A stretch of 64,000 bases of DNA from assembly GCA_027923505.1 (NCBI GenBank), contig BROI01000004.1:558001-622000 (forward strand), in the 5' to 3' direction. Below are positions 10,990 through 23,213 of this stretch, piece by piece. Numbering within the stretch: position 1 is the first letter of the stretch; every line of letters begins with the position of its first letter. Source of the DNA: Mayamaea pseudoterrestris. Its lineage: Eukaryota > Bacillariophyta > Bacillariophyceae > Sellaphorales > Sellaphoraceae. Under the pieces are notes generated by a model. That model ran no database searches and was not told the origin of the DNA. It saw only the letters and a list, made by a program, of their open reading frames with translations. A program made the translations under genes and the position numbers.

Positions 10990-13900
10990 ATGTCTCACAA
11001 AGACGATGATCGACGAACGAATAGGAATGAGACTCCTCAGCGCGGCTCCGCAATTGCTACTCCGTCACACAGGATCATGACGACGCCTCGCATCTTTCAG
11101 CAGCATCCAACGACTGGGCCGCCGCGACGGCAACTCGCCTTTGAGGATGAACAACAACGACGACAGCAGCAGCAACAACAAGGAAATGATCATCATGGAT
11201 CGACAATGTCAAGTCGCTCTGTTGCAGAGAGCTCAACAACATCGGGTCTCATCCGTCCATCCACCGTGCAAACGCCGACCAAGTTTCGGACACCCATTCA
11301 ACCTCAATCGGCACCGGCCAAGTCACGAACAACTACGGAAGGGCGGCGCACTAGCGCGCGTAGTTTGCATCATTCGCCGCTGGTGGCCAAGCAAAGTACG
11401 AGTAGTGGCAGCATGAGCGGCAGCAGCAATTTTGCCAAGTTTCGAAAGATTCGATTCTCGCAGCAATCCTCCAAGACTCGCACATTTTCATCCTCCTCCA
11501 ACAACAATACTACTACTACAAAACACCGAGACTTTATCACGGAAGCCAGCTTGCCCCGCCTCCAGGTTCGGACCGTGTCGTTGACGCAGCGATGCGCCTT
11601 TGAGCGTCGTCCACTCATGCCACTGGACGAATGGACCCAGATTGCGTCGCAGCAATCCGAGCAGCGACAGACCAACGTTAGCTTGCGCATGAGTCCCAGC
11701 TACCAGCATTTGCAAGTGCTGCATGCATTGTGCGTGGAAAAGCAAACTATTAGGCAGTTGCACTTTGGTCCGTCCATGGGACAGGATGCCGACTTGTTTG
11801 TGGACTGGTTGAGTGGCGATGACGATCGAGACGCGGCGGCGCCAAAGAAAGTCAATATACATGATGGCCGGTACCGCAGCATTGATCCAGTGCAGGCAAC
11901 ACTTGCCTTGCTACCAGCGAGCAAGGTTGCTCCAGTATTTTCGCATAAAAAGACGCGGCTGCCAATGCGCATTGACGTTGGTTTTCCAAATGCCACGGAG
12001 ATGGAAGTTCGGCAAAAGCAATTGGAGATTCAGCATGAGACGGAGTGGGAGGAGGCGAGTCCGCGATTGGCGTTACTGGTCACATCGGATGACTTTGGAA
12101 CTGTAATGTCGGACAATGAAAATGGCAGTGATGATCAAGTCAAGTGTCAGGAGCACTTGGAATATAATGGAGGGGGTTTACCGGACATGCCCTTTGCTGG
12201 TAGGGCATTGTTGCAGGCCAAGGAACGAAACGCCAAGCACTTTCGTCGAAAATCTTTGTCGCATCTACGAAAGTACATGGAGCCTGATCCGTACAGCATG
12301 TTGGCACCGCCGCTGGATGCCACCTATAGCCAAAGTCAAGGCTGGCGGCCAAGACCGTATCACGATCGACCAGCCGGTATGAAGTACTTGCTCGCGTGTC
12401 CGCTAGAAGTTAGCTTTTTTGTTGGTGACATTGAACCATTAGTCTGCAGTTTGGCGCTCTACTCGTTGCCTCGCTCGGGCAAAATTGAACAGGGAGAAGC
12501 ATATGGAAAGATGAGCGAGGAATTTTGGTTTCCCGCTGGTGATTGGGATAGCGACAAGGTTCAGTTTGAAGGTGCCAAGCGAGAAGATGGGACGATTGAT
12601 GAGGATATTTTGGAAGCATGGATGCGGCGAAAGCGAAAAGCCATATTTTCTTACGATTCCTTCACTTTGACCGAGTCGTGTGTTTTGGTCCTCCAAGTCT
12701 TTAATGTAATTCGTCCTGACGCATTGACGCCATATCTTCAGCATGATGCAGTGGACAGCTCTTCAACCGGAAAAATCTCTGATACTGCCAGCGATGTACG
12801 AATCAGCGCCGATCGAGCTTTTGAGCAGCATGGAGCGCAGTTGCTGTCGCCTTTATGCTTTGGTTTTACACAGCTGTCAATGTCGGATGATGCTGCGAAT
12901 AACGAAGATGAATCGTCACTGGTGTGGCCTCGCGGCGAAACGCACAATTTCCAATTATACCCCAGCCCAGATCGCTGCCATTCACAAGAACTATTTGTTG
13001 AGGTATTGGCAAGCCTTGTCAGCAGTGGTGCTGATTTATCTCCGATTCCGGAGTCGCCTTTAACATGTGAAGCTCAGGGTGATTACATGCAGACCCTGAC
13101 AGAGAACTCGGAGTGTGTTGTTTCATTAAACGGACCGAGCTTCACGAGCAGGAGATCGAGAGTCAGCGTGGCTCGAATGTTTAAAATGACAACTAGAAAG
13201 AAAAACACCGCCAAAGGAGTCGATGATAAGGACGACTGCAGGGACAGGCAATCGCATGACTTGAGTCAGGCAATCGGGTTTGGAAAGATTTATCATTCAA
13301 AATTACCCACTGACTTTCTTCAATGCATGCTATCCAATCCCATCGAGCTGGAATCTTCACAGAACGAGAAGAATGGTACCCCTTCTCTCCCACGGCTTTT
13401 CGTTGACGTATCGGGCGACTGTTCTGTAATATTGGATCCAGATACTCCCGAGGAGGGAGACCGCGTCAAGGCTCGTGGACGCAAACGATCAAATCTTCTG
13501 CGGCTACCTCTTCCTCGAGAGCAGTCAGGGTATATTCCATCCGCAGAATATCAGGAACTGCTCTATTTGCCACCAAAGCTGGAAAAGCATTACGAAGCCG
13601 ACATTGGCTTCCCTTGTCGCTCTCTAATAAACGTTTTGTATTTGTATCCCAGACTTCTTCGAGGTGACAATGCGAATTCAGGATCGCGCTTCACGTTGCG
13701 TTTTCAGGTGAGGCATGCGCAGTCGAACAACGACGACGAGTCTGAAGGAAATCCAGGTGCCCCGACGGTCAGAGTTTTCTACAATCCTGCGCCGTGGACT
13801 GGACCGTCGCTCGTCGACGAACTCTATACTAGGATTGGGTCAGGTGACAACGACTTAGAGACTGGTATTCTATTTCGAGACGAAATTAAGGTAAGGCTAC

Positions 13901-16900
13901 CAGAAGTACTCGATGGGAGTTACACTTTGAACGTCACGATTTTTGAAGTGGAATTGAATGCAACCGTCGCGAACATTCACGAACTAGCGTCAATCACAAT
14001 ACCCTTGAGCACATCGTCAGCTCGCGGCAGTGACGTAAAAGACCGTATTGCAACTGTAATCCCAAATGGCAATCACCGCTTAAAGCTAGGAAAATACCAG
14101 TTACAGCTTGAAAGTCGTTTGATCAGCAGTTTGCATACAGGAGATCCTGCTATGGCTCTAATTTTACGAGATTATCCAATGCAAGTAACACAATCGCATC
14201 AACCTCAACTTGCACACACCGAGAGAAACGATGACTCGTCAAGTGGCAAAGCAGAGCCAACTCTATTCAAAGCATCGGGCGCTACTATTGCAGCTCATTT
14301 TGAAGCGCTTTTATTTATGGTCACTTCGGATCTTGTGATGCGCGAAAACGGTGATCGAGCTCCGAAGCGTACGTCGAGCCACTTAATCAATATGTTTGAG
14401 GTACTAAACAAGATCAGGCAACGCTTCCTGGACTTTAAACGAATTGGTAGAGCTCAGATGGCATCGTTTTTAAAAGGCCAGCTTGATTGCTTTGAGGAAA
14501 GTATTGCTTTGCCTCCTACATCGATAAATAATTCACTGGCAGCAGATGTCTTGCCAATGAAAAAAGACGACATTACTGACGTTCCATCTGATCAAACTTA
14601 TGTCGAATCGGAAAACATAGATCCTGCTGAAGAGAAGGAACGCAAACGAGCCGCTAGAGCCAGGCGACGGTCGAGGCGGTTGAGTACACGGCACGAAATT
14701 CGAATGTCACGGCTTGTTGATAATTTGGGCGCTGCAGGTCGCGCCTTTTCGCGTGTTTCGTACGGAGCAGCAAACAGGGTCGACCACATGTTGGTCGAGT
14801 CAGAGACTCATCGGGACCAAGAGAAGTTCGCTTTTTATTTCGAAGACGATGAGACTGTGTTCACAGCTCCGACTATTGCGGGGCCTCGCGCTCTTGATAA
14901 AAACGAAATGGAATTCATTGTTAACACAGTTCGCTCGCCGAAACGTCGACATTCGGAGAACAGCATAGTGCGCTCCGGTGTCGCGCCACCAGAGGAACAG
15001 TCTCATCTCAATGGAGGCCAAGAGTTTGCTCAGCGAGTTCGCACTGTAGCGCAAGTAATGCTTGCGCCTTGTGGTGTTGCGCCGACCGCCTTTATGCATC
15101 CAGCCGCGGCTCCTGGACCCAATCTAAAGAGCAATCCTCTGATCAGCAAGGCGTACGACGCGGCACACGCAACAAAGGTATGTCTGTTCAGAATTTTTTA
15201 CGGATGACAGCTAGCCCTAACGGCCGCTTCCAATTATATCAGATCACAGAATTAACTGTTCATTCTGGGTCAGATGTTGACGATGAGCCATCGATTAAGA
15301 GCACAGGCCAAAGCGACAATTCCGCCTCACAGACGAGTAGACTCGGGGATGCAAATGGATCGCCTTTGCTGTTTTCGATGGAGAATTTTGACTCGTGTGT
15401 TGTCGAATCAGCGGTCGGAAAATACCTTTATGAGACTGTACTTGTGCAGTGGTTGAGAGCATGGATGGACGACTCGGAACTAAAACAAACCCGTGCAGTA
15501 CGAACGCACAATCGAACAGCTTCGCCGAGCGAGCAATCATCATTTTACGACCATCAGAACTTCTTACTGCCTCTCTGTCTCAAGTCAATCTCACTTCGTT
15601 GCGAAATCGAAAACATGCACGGATCGGCAACTCCAGCGCTCTTAGACGATGTTCATATGCATGTCCTCAGTCTTGTCGTAGATATGCTCGCCAGGGAAGT
15701 AATGGATGGCGCGTCACCAATGCTAGAATCAAAAGAAACACGCGATCAAGCTTTTCTCTGTGCTTTAAGTAATTCCAAAGTGATCAATGATTTCCTCATC
15801 GGGCTGTCTGGTATCCTGCATCCCGAGCACACGAACGTGTTAATTACCAACTATGTTGCTGCGTTAAGGAGCTTTGAAACCGATTCATTCAATTCAGCTA
15901 CTGATCCCCCCTGGACAGATGGTGCTGTGGTGCATCGAATTAAGTGCTCACGTCAGTTGCGCCTTCAAGTAGTGGAAACGTTTGCAGTCCTTCCATATTT
16001 CATGTCGCTGAATTTCCCATCAAAGTTTGCTTCCGTGCAGGACAACGAAAAGCCGATAAGGGCCACATGGATGCACCAAGTCTACGACTGGAAGCCGTAT
16101 TATTCGACCAGTCCTGTGGATGAGAAATTGCCTCACGCTGGATGGTTAGCGAATTTGCTAGTCAGTGAGGCATTGTCCATATGTGCCGTGTCATGCGACA
16201 CAGTGCTAACAGAAGCTGTGACTATGACCGAAGAAACTCCCAGGACCTGCAAAGATTCATTACTGGCTAGGGAGCCTCATGGAGTGCTTGGTTGCGATGA
16301 TTTACTTGTTTTCCAGTCGATCGCTATACATGCCATCACTTGTGTGTACGAGCTCATTATCCGCCGTCATTCGATGGACAGGAGATATCAATCAGAGTTA
16401 TGCCAGGAACGGGTTGCGGGTGTTATAGGTACACCAATTCTACAGACATCAATAGCGGCTGCTCGGTGGCTGGCTCGATTAAAGTCAGGTCACAGAGTCC
16501 GCGTTCTCTGGATGATGTCGCTTATCTACATTCTCCAGGAATCACCTGAACCGTTTGTCGGACTTTTCATTCGCGGGCTATGTAATAACTCGAGTGGTTT
16601 CGGCATTCACCGCTTCGTTCGTTTGTTACGTCTCGGCAGCGCAACTTTTCAGTGTTTAATTAATTGTTCGCCCCACAAAAACCTCACAAAAGAACTTGGT
16701 CATGACATTGCGCAGTGGATTGTACAAGAGAGCTTTAACACGATTTGCGCAACAGCAATTGTTGTCGTCGACGAGTGTGCCAATCGTCTCGCGGCTTTTC
16801 CTAAGGAACAGGAACGAGTGGCTGCAGGCATATTGGATCTCCTATTGCATATTCTTACGATGCCTCAATCTCCAGTTACTCATTTAAGAGCAGTAGGTGG

Positions 16901-18620
16901 TGCCTTGCAAGTTCTTGAACTATTTGGGGTGGAAGTGTTTCTCGAGGTAACAGGTCAAGAGTTGCAGCACTGGCTGAGGGTTATTCTCAGCCTCATGAAC
17001 AGCACCTCCCTCTCTGTCCGATCAATTGCGGTAGATTTTTTTGTATCTCTGCTTGGAAGCACCTACGATTTTCTAGGCTGTACAGACGAACTGACTATAA
17101 CCTTCGCAACTTTGCTTCCTGAGAGTGCCGCTCGAGAGATTGCACTTTTTAGCGTGGCTGGTCTCGTATCATGTTCGGAAGACCTTGTGAGGTGTCTGTG
17201 GCCTTTGCGCCGTTCAATCGCAGATCTAGAAGATACGGATGAACGCATTGATACTCAGCTGGTACCTACATTGTCCGCATTTTGCCGTGCTTGCCAAGCC
17301 ATCATTGATGGTGTCTTGTTGGAAGTACGACTGCGTGGCGAGTGCACAGTAATCGCAGGGACTGAAGTATCATTCTCGGTTAGCGATGCCCTTGACGCCG
17401 ATGAAGAGAGTTTACTGGAGGCTGCGTCGTACTTCTTTCCTGAAAGCGGGCCGATGCAACGACTCAGGTGGTTGCTTTCGCTGCGCACTCTTCATGAACA
17501 GAAGTGTCAGTGGATTGAAGCAGGGGAAACGCTATTGCTGTGTGCAGCAACCATCACGAGCTCGTTGCCGCACCTGAAGGATGTCTGGCGGCCGTCAAGG
17601 TATGATCATCGGGTCGACAGCGGCAAAGCAGGTTGGCTCGACTCGATTGGCGACGGCGAGGATCTGGCCCATCCGAACCGCGGAGATGTCCAAGTGTTGT
17701 GCTTCGCACAAGAATTTCTTGAGCCTGGTAATCTATTCAATTCAGCAGAAACTGATACAGTTACCAACAAGCTGCAACAGCCCACAATACAGTCTATGTC
17801 GAAGCTGCTTATACAGATATCGCGGGATGTTGTCCATAGCTTTGCTCGACACGAGGGAATGGAAGACTATGTGAGCGCAAGACTCGAAACTCTGCTTTCA
17901 TCAGTTATGGGTATACTCCAGAGCCTGCGTCCGAAAGCAACAGATGAGCGCTCCATGAGGGGGATGGTCTTGAAGCAATGGATGGATGATGAAAGAGCAC
18001 TGCGAAACGCTATTATTAGCATTACTGCTGAAATGGCGAAAGTGTCCAACGACTGCATTCAAACGGCACCCGGCGAGGAAGGCACTGGCGAGCAGATTAT
18101 TCTAAACCGACCTCGTTCAAATCGCCCATCGTTCTTGGTGGCTCGCATTTCAGGCAAAAAGTCCTTGCGATTTCTTGAGAGTACAGGCATCCCTGTCTTT
18201 CTAGAACCTGCAGTCCCATTCATATGCCGCATGCCGCCTGATACAAACACTTTTGTGTCAGTCGTCGGCACCGATCTTCAAACACCTGCGCTGCTCTTTG
18301 CCCAACAACTGGTCTCATCTTTGTACAAGGAATGCCCACACGAATCGGTAATTCTCTCATTGGAGCCATGGAATGATGATGGCGACGTGACTGACGAGTC
18401 GAAAACATATTTGCATGTCTTCTCCGTCGAGGCAATTGACTCCGAGTTGATTATCGGTGGCGGATCTCGCTCGAAGGTGTTCTTTTATCGCAAGCCAGGA
18501 AGAGATGTTGGGCAGCCTGCAGTAATTGAACTGAAAGTGGCGCAATATTTTCCTTATGCCTTGTCTCGGCAGAGAGTTCTTGTGACGACCGAGATTGTAG
18601 CGGCACAAGTCAGGTATTAA
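10990..18620 (+). CDS. DOCK-family protein with truncated DHR-2
   Basis: Two exons (10990-15177, 15243-18620) joined across a 65-bp GT-AG phase-0 intron encode 2521 residues. Residues 1 to about 170 are low-complexity (Ser/Thr/Gln/Arg). From about 465 the segment PLEVSFFVGDIEPLVCSLAL, then SEEFWFP and AIFSYDSF, match the N-terminal region of Zizimin-type (DOCK-C/D) proteins. CRSLINVLYLYPRLLRGD (about 876 on) begins the C2-like DHR-1 domain, which binds phosphoinositides in known members. A long helical region follows. DHR-2 begins with LHEQKCQWIEAGE (about 2146) and reaches GIPVFLEPAVPF and FPYALSRQRV. The protein then stops, where animal DOCK proteins continue about 150-200 residues through lobe C, which holds the nucleotide sensor. 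DOCK proteins activate Rac/Cdc42 GTPases; this one may not. The gene ends 83 bp from a convergent gene. Confidence 0.85.
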
Positions 18621-18703
18621 TTCATATTAACAAATTATATAATATAGAGTTTTTATTAAACATGCGAGGAGTTGTATTCGTTTGACAAAAGTCAACAACA
18701 CCT

Positions 18704-20741
18704 TTACAACGCGTCCTCTTGTTGCGGGCTGAGAGTCGACGCTTGAAGCGTTGGGTCGCCGCGGCCCAGCCGGGCAATCAAAAAGTCGTGAAAGTCCAGG
18801 TTCGTAAAGTAGTTTGAGTGTGCTGTAACAGCCGATATGTATTCGGAATCGACCACTCCCGTCTGCAATGAATAGTCGACGCGCGCAGAATCCTTTCCGC
18901 TGAGTGGAAATGTGGGAGGCCACTCCGCCAGTGGTTCAAGCGTTCCATTTGCATCCTTCTTCGCAGCCGTTTTTGTCTTTGTTATTTCTGTCTGACTGAG
19001 AGTTGTGATGAACGCGCCAAACAAATTGCCACCTGGACCGCTAAGATTCTTGGACAGTGCGTCTCCAAACAGCTTGGCTTTCAGGTGCAGTCGAACTTCC
19101 TTCCCCGGAGCCGTCAAGTAAATTGGAGGAGGCAACTCGTCAACTGTCATGTCAGGTCGCAGCAAAAGCGGCTCAATTCTGTAAGCGACGGGATCGCTCG
19201 GATGAAAGATATTGTACAACGCACGAGTCGGAAGCGTGAACGGGGACGCCGACGGCACGGTCATTGATTCGTCAGGGCTACCCTTTGCAGCCACCAAACG
19301 CTTCTTGGCTTCTTCAACTGCCTGGCAACGCATCTCGTCAAACACCGCATGAGCCCCTCGAAGCGTCAAAAACAGACCAATGGGCGAACCCAAAAACAAG
19401 GTGCAGTCGGGTTCGAACGGAAGAGTGACTGTCATTGCTCGCGTCAATGAAGGACCCCACGTTCCATGCTCCGGCGTTGCCGCATTTTCATCTCCTTGAT
19501 AAGCATACGCTTGGTATCCCACATTTTTAGGATCGGGAGACAAGGGAGTCGTGGTAGCACCTTCTTTACCTTGATCCTGGTCCTGCTGGTTCTTTAAAAT
19601 GGCGAGCAAGTCCCAGCAAATGACGCTACCAAGACTATGACCAATGAGCGAACATTTGCCATTATTTTTAAACTCGGGATGAACTTGGTTGAATTTTGCG
19701 TGAAGGTCACAGATCTGGCTGGAAACGCATTCGAGCGTCGCCTGGCAAAAGTTTGGAGTCTGTCAATGACGAGCGAGTGTCAGGAATGGCCGTAAAGTGT
19801 ATAAATCATCCGTTAATCAAATCCCATTCACTTACCAAGTACATGAGCACGTCAAAGACAACATCGTTCGCAATCGCTCTCAAGGCCGGAATCGTTGGAA
19901 GCGTTGTGAGTTGCAGCGACTTCATGAGTGCGCTACTCGAGTCGTGGAGCCGATCGAACCACTCAATCGGCAAAAACTCAATCCGCGGTGGCGGCGGAAG
20001 AACCGTCTTTTGCAACTTGCACTGCTCCTTCCACTGCTCCACTTGCTTCGTCTGCACGCTTGTGCGAAGCTGGTTCATTGCTTGGAGAATGCTGGCAAAC
20101 TTGGAATCCTCGCGTGAAAAGTAGTTTTCGCCAATGCCATGCACGACAAAGACAAGGTGTCGGACTGGTCCTAAGAGTGCTTCATTGTCTTCTCCTTCGA
20201 CATTGTATTCGCCGTAGCCTCGTTGAAGATTGTACTGCGTGGCGAACCACCCCTTGTTCGTGACAACAAGTTTTAGTGCATTTCCACTCTTGTTCAACTT
20301 GACAACCGATCCATCACTCAGTTCCACTTCCTCCTTCATGACGGACGAAATTCCCACCGACAGAGACCCCGTCGCTGCCACCGCCTGCTGAAACAAACTC
20401 TCAATCTTGTCTCCATCCTCGTCGTTTAAGATGGGGTGCAGCAACGCCTTGGAATCCTTTCCCTTGTTTTCCTCGCGCCGAAACCACACGGACCGACACA
20501 AGCTGCGGTCATTGCCGCGCACAAAATTGTAGCGAATGATTCTTTCCTCAACAAAGGCAGTCGCGCGGCCGCATTCAATGTAAATGCGAGTATCAGTGTC
20601 TTTGGTCGCTGCCGCTTGATTGAGGGCTTGCGAGTCGGACTTGCGGAGTGGCATCCACTCCTCGCTCGAGTCGAGGGTTCGTGCGAGCCACACGCTGGCA
20701 GCATTGGCACTGCCGTCCTCAATGCCTTCCCAAGTTGGCAT
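18704..20741 (-). CDS. DDHD-domain phospholipase A1 (PA-PLA1-like)
   Basis: Two exons (20741-19836, then 19759-18704) with a 76-bp GT-AG intron encode 653 residues. An N-terminal WWE-like segment is followed by the lipase region HLVFVVHGIGENYFSRED and the nucleophile elbow GHSLGS, whose serine is about residue 344 and is only in frame after splicing. The C-terminal DDHD region has HPSDPVAYRIEPLL, DYSLQTG and SALS-like AVTAHSNYF. Family members hydrolyse phosphatidic acid and other phospholipids at ER and Golgi membranes. An in-frame ATG at 20879 would add 46 residues. I chose 20741 because the promoter-type element at 20856-20865 would otherwise lie inside the coding sequence, and the extension looks unconserved. 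Confidence 0.85.
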
Positions 20742-20855
20742 GGTAGATTTGTTGAATAGATGATGTTGCTTACAATAGTTTACAGGAAGATTGTTGGCGA
20801 CGTGGAAGCACTTTTGTTCATTGCGAGGACGGCGAAGTAAGCGATGAGATAAAAG

Positions 20856-20865
20856 TCGTACCGGT
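20856..20865 (+). promoter_or_regulatory. TCGYANCGGT element, copy 3
   Basis: TCGTACCGGT, 115 bp upstream of the chosen DDHD start at 20741. If translation began at 20879 it would be coding, which is one reason to prefer the downstream ATG. Confidence 0.4.
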
Positions 20866-21079
20866 TCTGCAGACGCCATTACACGCTGCGACACAGCGCT
20901 ACGGAAACTCCATCCGTCTGGCCAAGATGTGCTTGAAACGAGACTACTTGAAGCTATCATTGACCATAAAAGTAGCATTAAAACTGCAAAACAATCTATT
21001 AACCATGCTGCAGATAGATAGCCAAAGAGTCTACGAAACTCTAGCACCCCCGGCGCCCCACACATCCCACCATCAAAAT

Positions 21080-22296
21080 TCACCAACCGTTGGAAGCGGA
21101 GCAATCCTGCGGCGCGGCACCATAGTGAACGTGCTGCACTCCCGTCGCAATCGGCTGCACGTGTTGGTAGTATGCATGATGCTGCTGCGACTGCTCGTTA
21201 AAATGCTGAGGATAGTACAGGGGCGTTGGCATGGTTGCATGCTCCGCCGCAGGATAGCGTTGCCGCATGGCCACATCCAGTGGCAAGTAGGAGGAGCCGC
21301 CGCCATGATGCACTTGTTGTAACTGACTGTCAATCGGATGAAAGCCAAGATCATGTGTTGGCAGCTGCATACCAGCAGCGGCGGCAGAATGCTGCAAAAC
21401 TTCGTACTGATTCATAATGGCATAGTCGGGCGGAAGGTAATCGGGCGTTGGCGGTGACGGCGTCACTTGGTAAAACTGGCTTCCGCCTCCTCCTCCAGCA
21501 CCAGCAGCAGCTGCAGTAGCTTGTATTCTACTACTTGCATTAGCCGACTGCATTGGAATCGTTTGCGGCGAGTAGTGACTATATGACTGCTGCTGCGAAG
21601 TTGCCGCCATGGTTTCGAGAACGGGCTGCTGCTGCATGGTCGTCATCATGCTATTACTGTTAACCATGGATAGCGATGACGAGTGCACCATGAGCTCGCC
21701 GCGGTACTTGGAAAAAACGTCCGACGCCACGTGCAGCGAAAAGTTGATGCGAAACAAAAAGTCCACCTCCAGTCCATTCATTTCCGACACCAACACGCCT
21801 CCCACCTTGGCGTAGTACGCATTGTTGTAGTAGGCATCGTCAAAAAACTTGGCTGCGAGCAGTACAGCCGTAATGACGACGCGATGCACGTTGAGCTCCG
21901 TCAGCAAAAAGTTGCTTCGTTGAATGAGCCGATCAATGTAGATCAAGGCCAAGACGAAGCACTCGTTGGAGCAGGACGCGTACTTGTGAATGCTGCGAGT
22001 GGATCAATAGAGGCAAAGTGGCAATGTAGTGAGCAAAACAAGTGGAGCCATTCACAAAGTCAAATTTCCATGTATACAATGACGTAGAAAGCGCTCGCAT
22101 ATTCATATAACTAAACGTACCGCTCCAGATACGCCTGCACCGTAATCCCGGGCGCCTTCATGGCGTGAAACCTCGTGACTTGGCCCGGATCCAGTCGCGC
22201 CAAGTGGCCATTGGCTTGCACCAATCGATCCAGCACATTGGCCAAGACGCGGCACAAAGCTTGGCCCTCGGCAGCTTGTGCGGGAGTCGCTTCCAT
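21080..22296 (-). CDS. PHO80-like (P/U-type) cyclin
   Basis: Two exons (22296-22121, then 21992-21080) flank a 128-bp GT-AG intron, the longest in the window, and give 362 residues. Joining restores [20 protein letters not shown], the typical PHO80-type cyclin box. The box goes on with [42 protein letters not shown] and [11 protein letters not shown]. Such cyclins partner CDKs of the Pho85/CDK5 type in nutrient, phosphate or cell-cycle control. The C-terminal half (about residue 155 on) is low-complexity and rich in Gln, His, Tyr and Ala. ATG 22296 is the first in-frame ATG. A short upstream ORF of eight codons starts at 22385. The family call is firm; the CDK partner is unknown. Confidence 0.9.
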
Positions 22297-23213
22297 AATG
22301 ACTTTTGTCAAGTTAGATACAGGAGTTTGTAAAATGTACAATTGCCAAATGGGCAAACTTATAAGATAGTCTTGGGCTTGGACATGGTTCGTCTTGCTAT
22401 ATCAGTGCTTTCAAAATGTCTCTCGTCTTGGCGGAATGGCGTTTTTGTAAAATGCTTGTCGTAATGAACAACTGAATGATAAAGGTGTATGAATGAGTAG
22501 ATCTATATAGAGGTAGAAGCAAGGAGAGGATCCGAATGAATGCCTGCCAAGGAACAAAAGGAACAACGTGACGTAAGCAACTTGGACATTTGCGTGACAA
22601 GAAGTCAACACTATCATCCTCTCTATCTCCATCATGTGCTGCAGCTGCATGAACAGCTGCCATGAACGCATCGAGTCTTTTCGAAAGCATCGAGTCCCAT
22701 GGCCTTTTAGACTGATTTCGAAACAGCCTTGCGCCTCTTGCGCCCGAATCCGTTTGGCGTTTCACCTTCGTCTCACTTACAAAGTAGTGCGTATATATGA
22801 AATAGCCAATGTTTCTATATGCGAATGAGGTACTGTAGTATGTGTAGCAAGCGACTCGTCTATGATGATAGCCTCGTAGCGATAATCTTGTTCTTCTTCC
22901 GCCTGCCCTTATTATTGATGGTGATGGACAGCAGCTGTGGACGAAACGAACGCGTCCCTCTCGTTCGATTCAAAATTCGGCCCGTCCACAGCCACACGCT
23001 TGGAGTTCTGACAGGCGTCGTCACAAACGGTACTCGAGTCACAAGTTCCGAAAGTCGGAAAAACTCGGACCCCTAAGTAATGAAGAGATGTCAGTGACGC
23101 GGTCGACAAACCTCCATCCAACATGCATCTTCACCATGGCTGCATGCATTGGAAATTGGAACGAATCGAACGACAGTAGTATCTTAAACCTCTAACCACC
23201 ATCATTAAACGCC
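22297..23213. other. Divergent intergenic region between cyclin and PEX11
   Basis: About 0.9 kb of head-to-head promoter space. It holds a possible eight-codon upstream ORF for the cyclin transcript (22385 down to 22359) and several small open frames without protein character. No RNA gene or repeat was recognised. Confidence 0.5.

Noticed and set aside
15069-15242. Upstream part of the second DOCK open frame as a separate gene start
   Set aside because: A 65-bp intron joins the two frames in phase and the domain order of DOCK continues across it, so there is one gene.
21993-22120. The 128-bp cyclin intron as a host for a snoRNA
   Set aside because: No C/D or H/ACA box pattern was visible.
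22397-22765. 122-codon frame upstream of the cyclin
   Set aside because: Begins with GTG, has no domain and unusual composition; probably promoter sequence.
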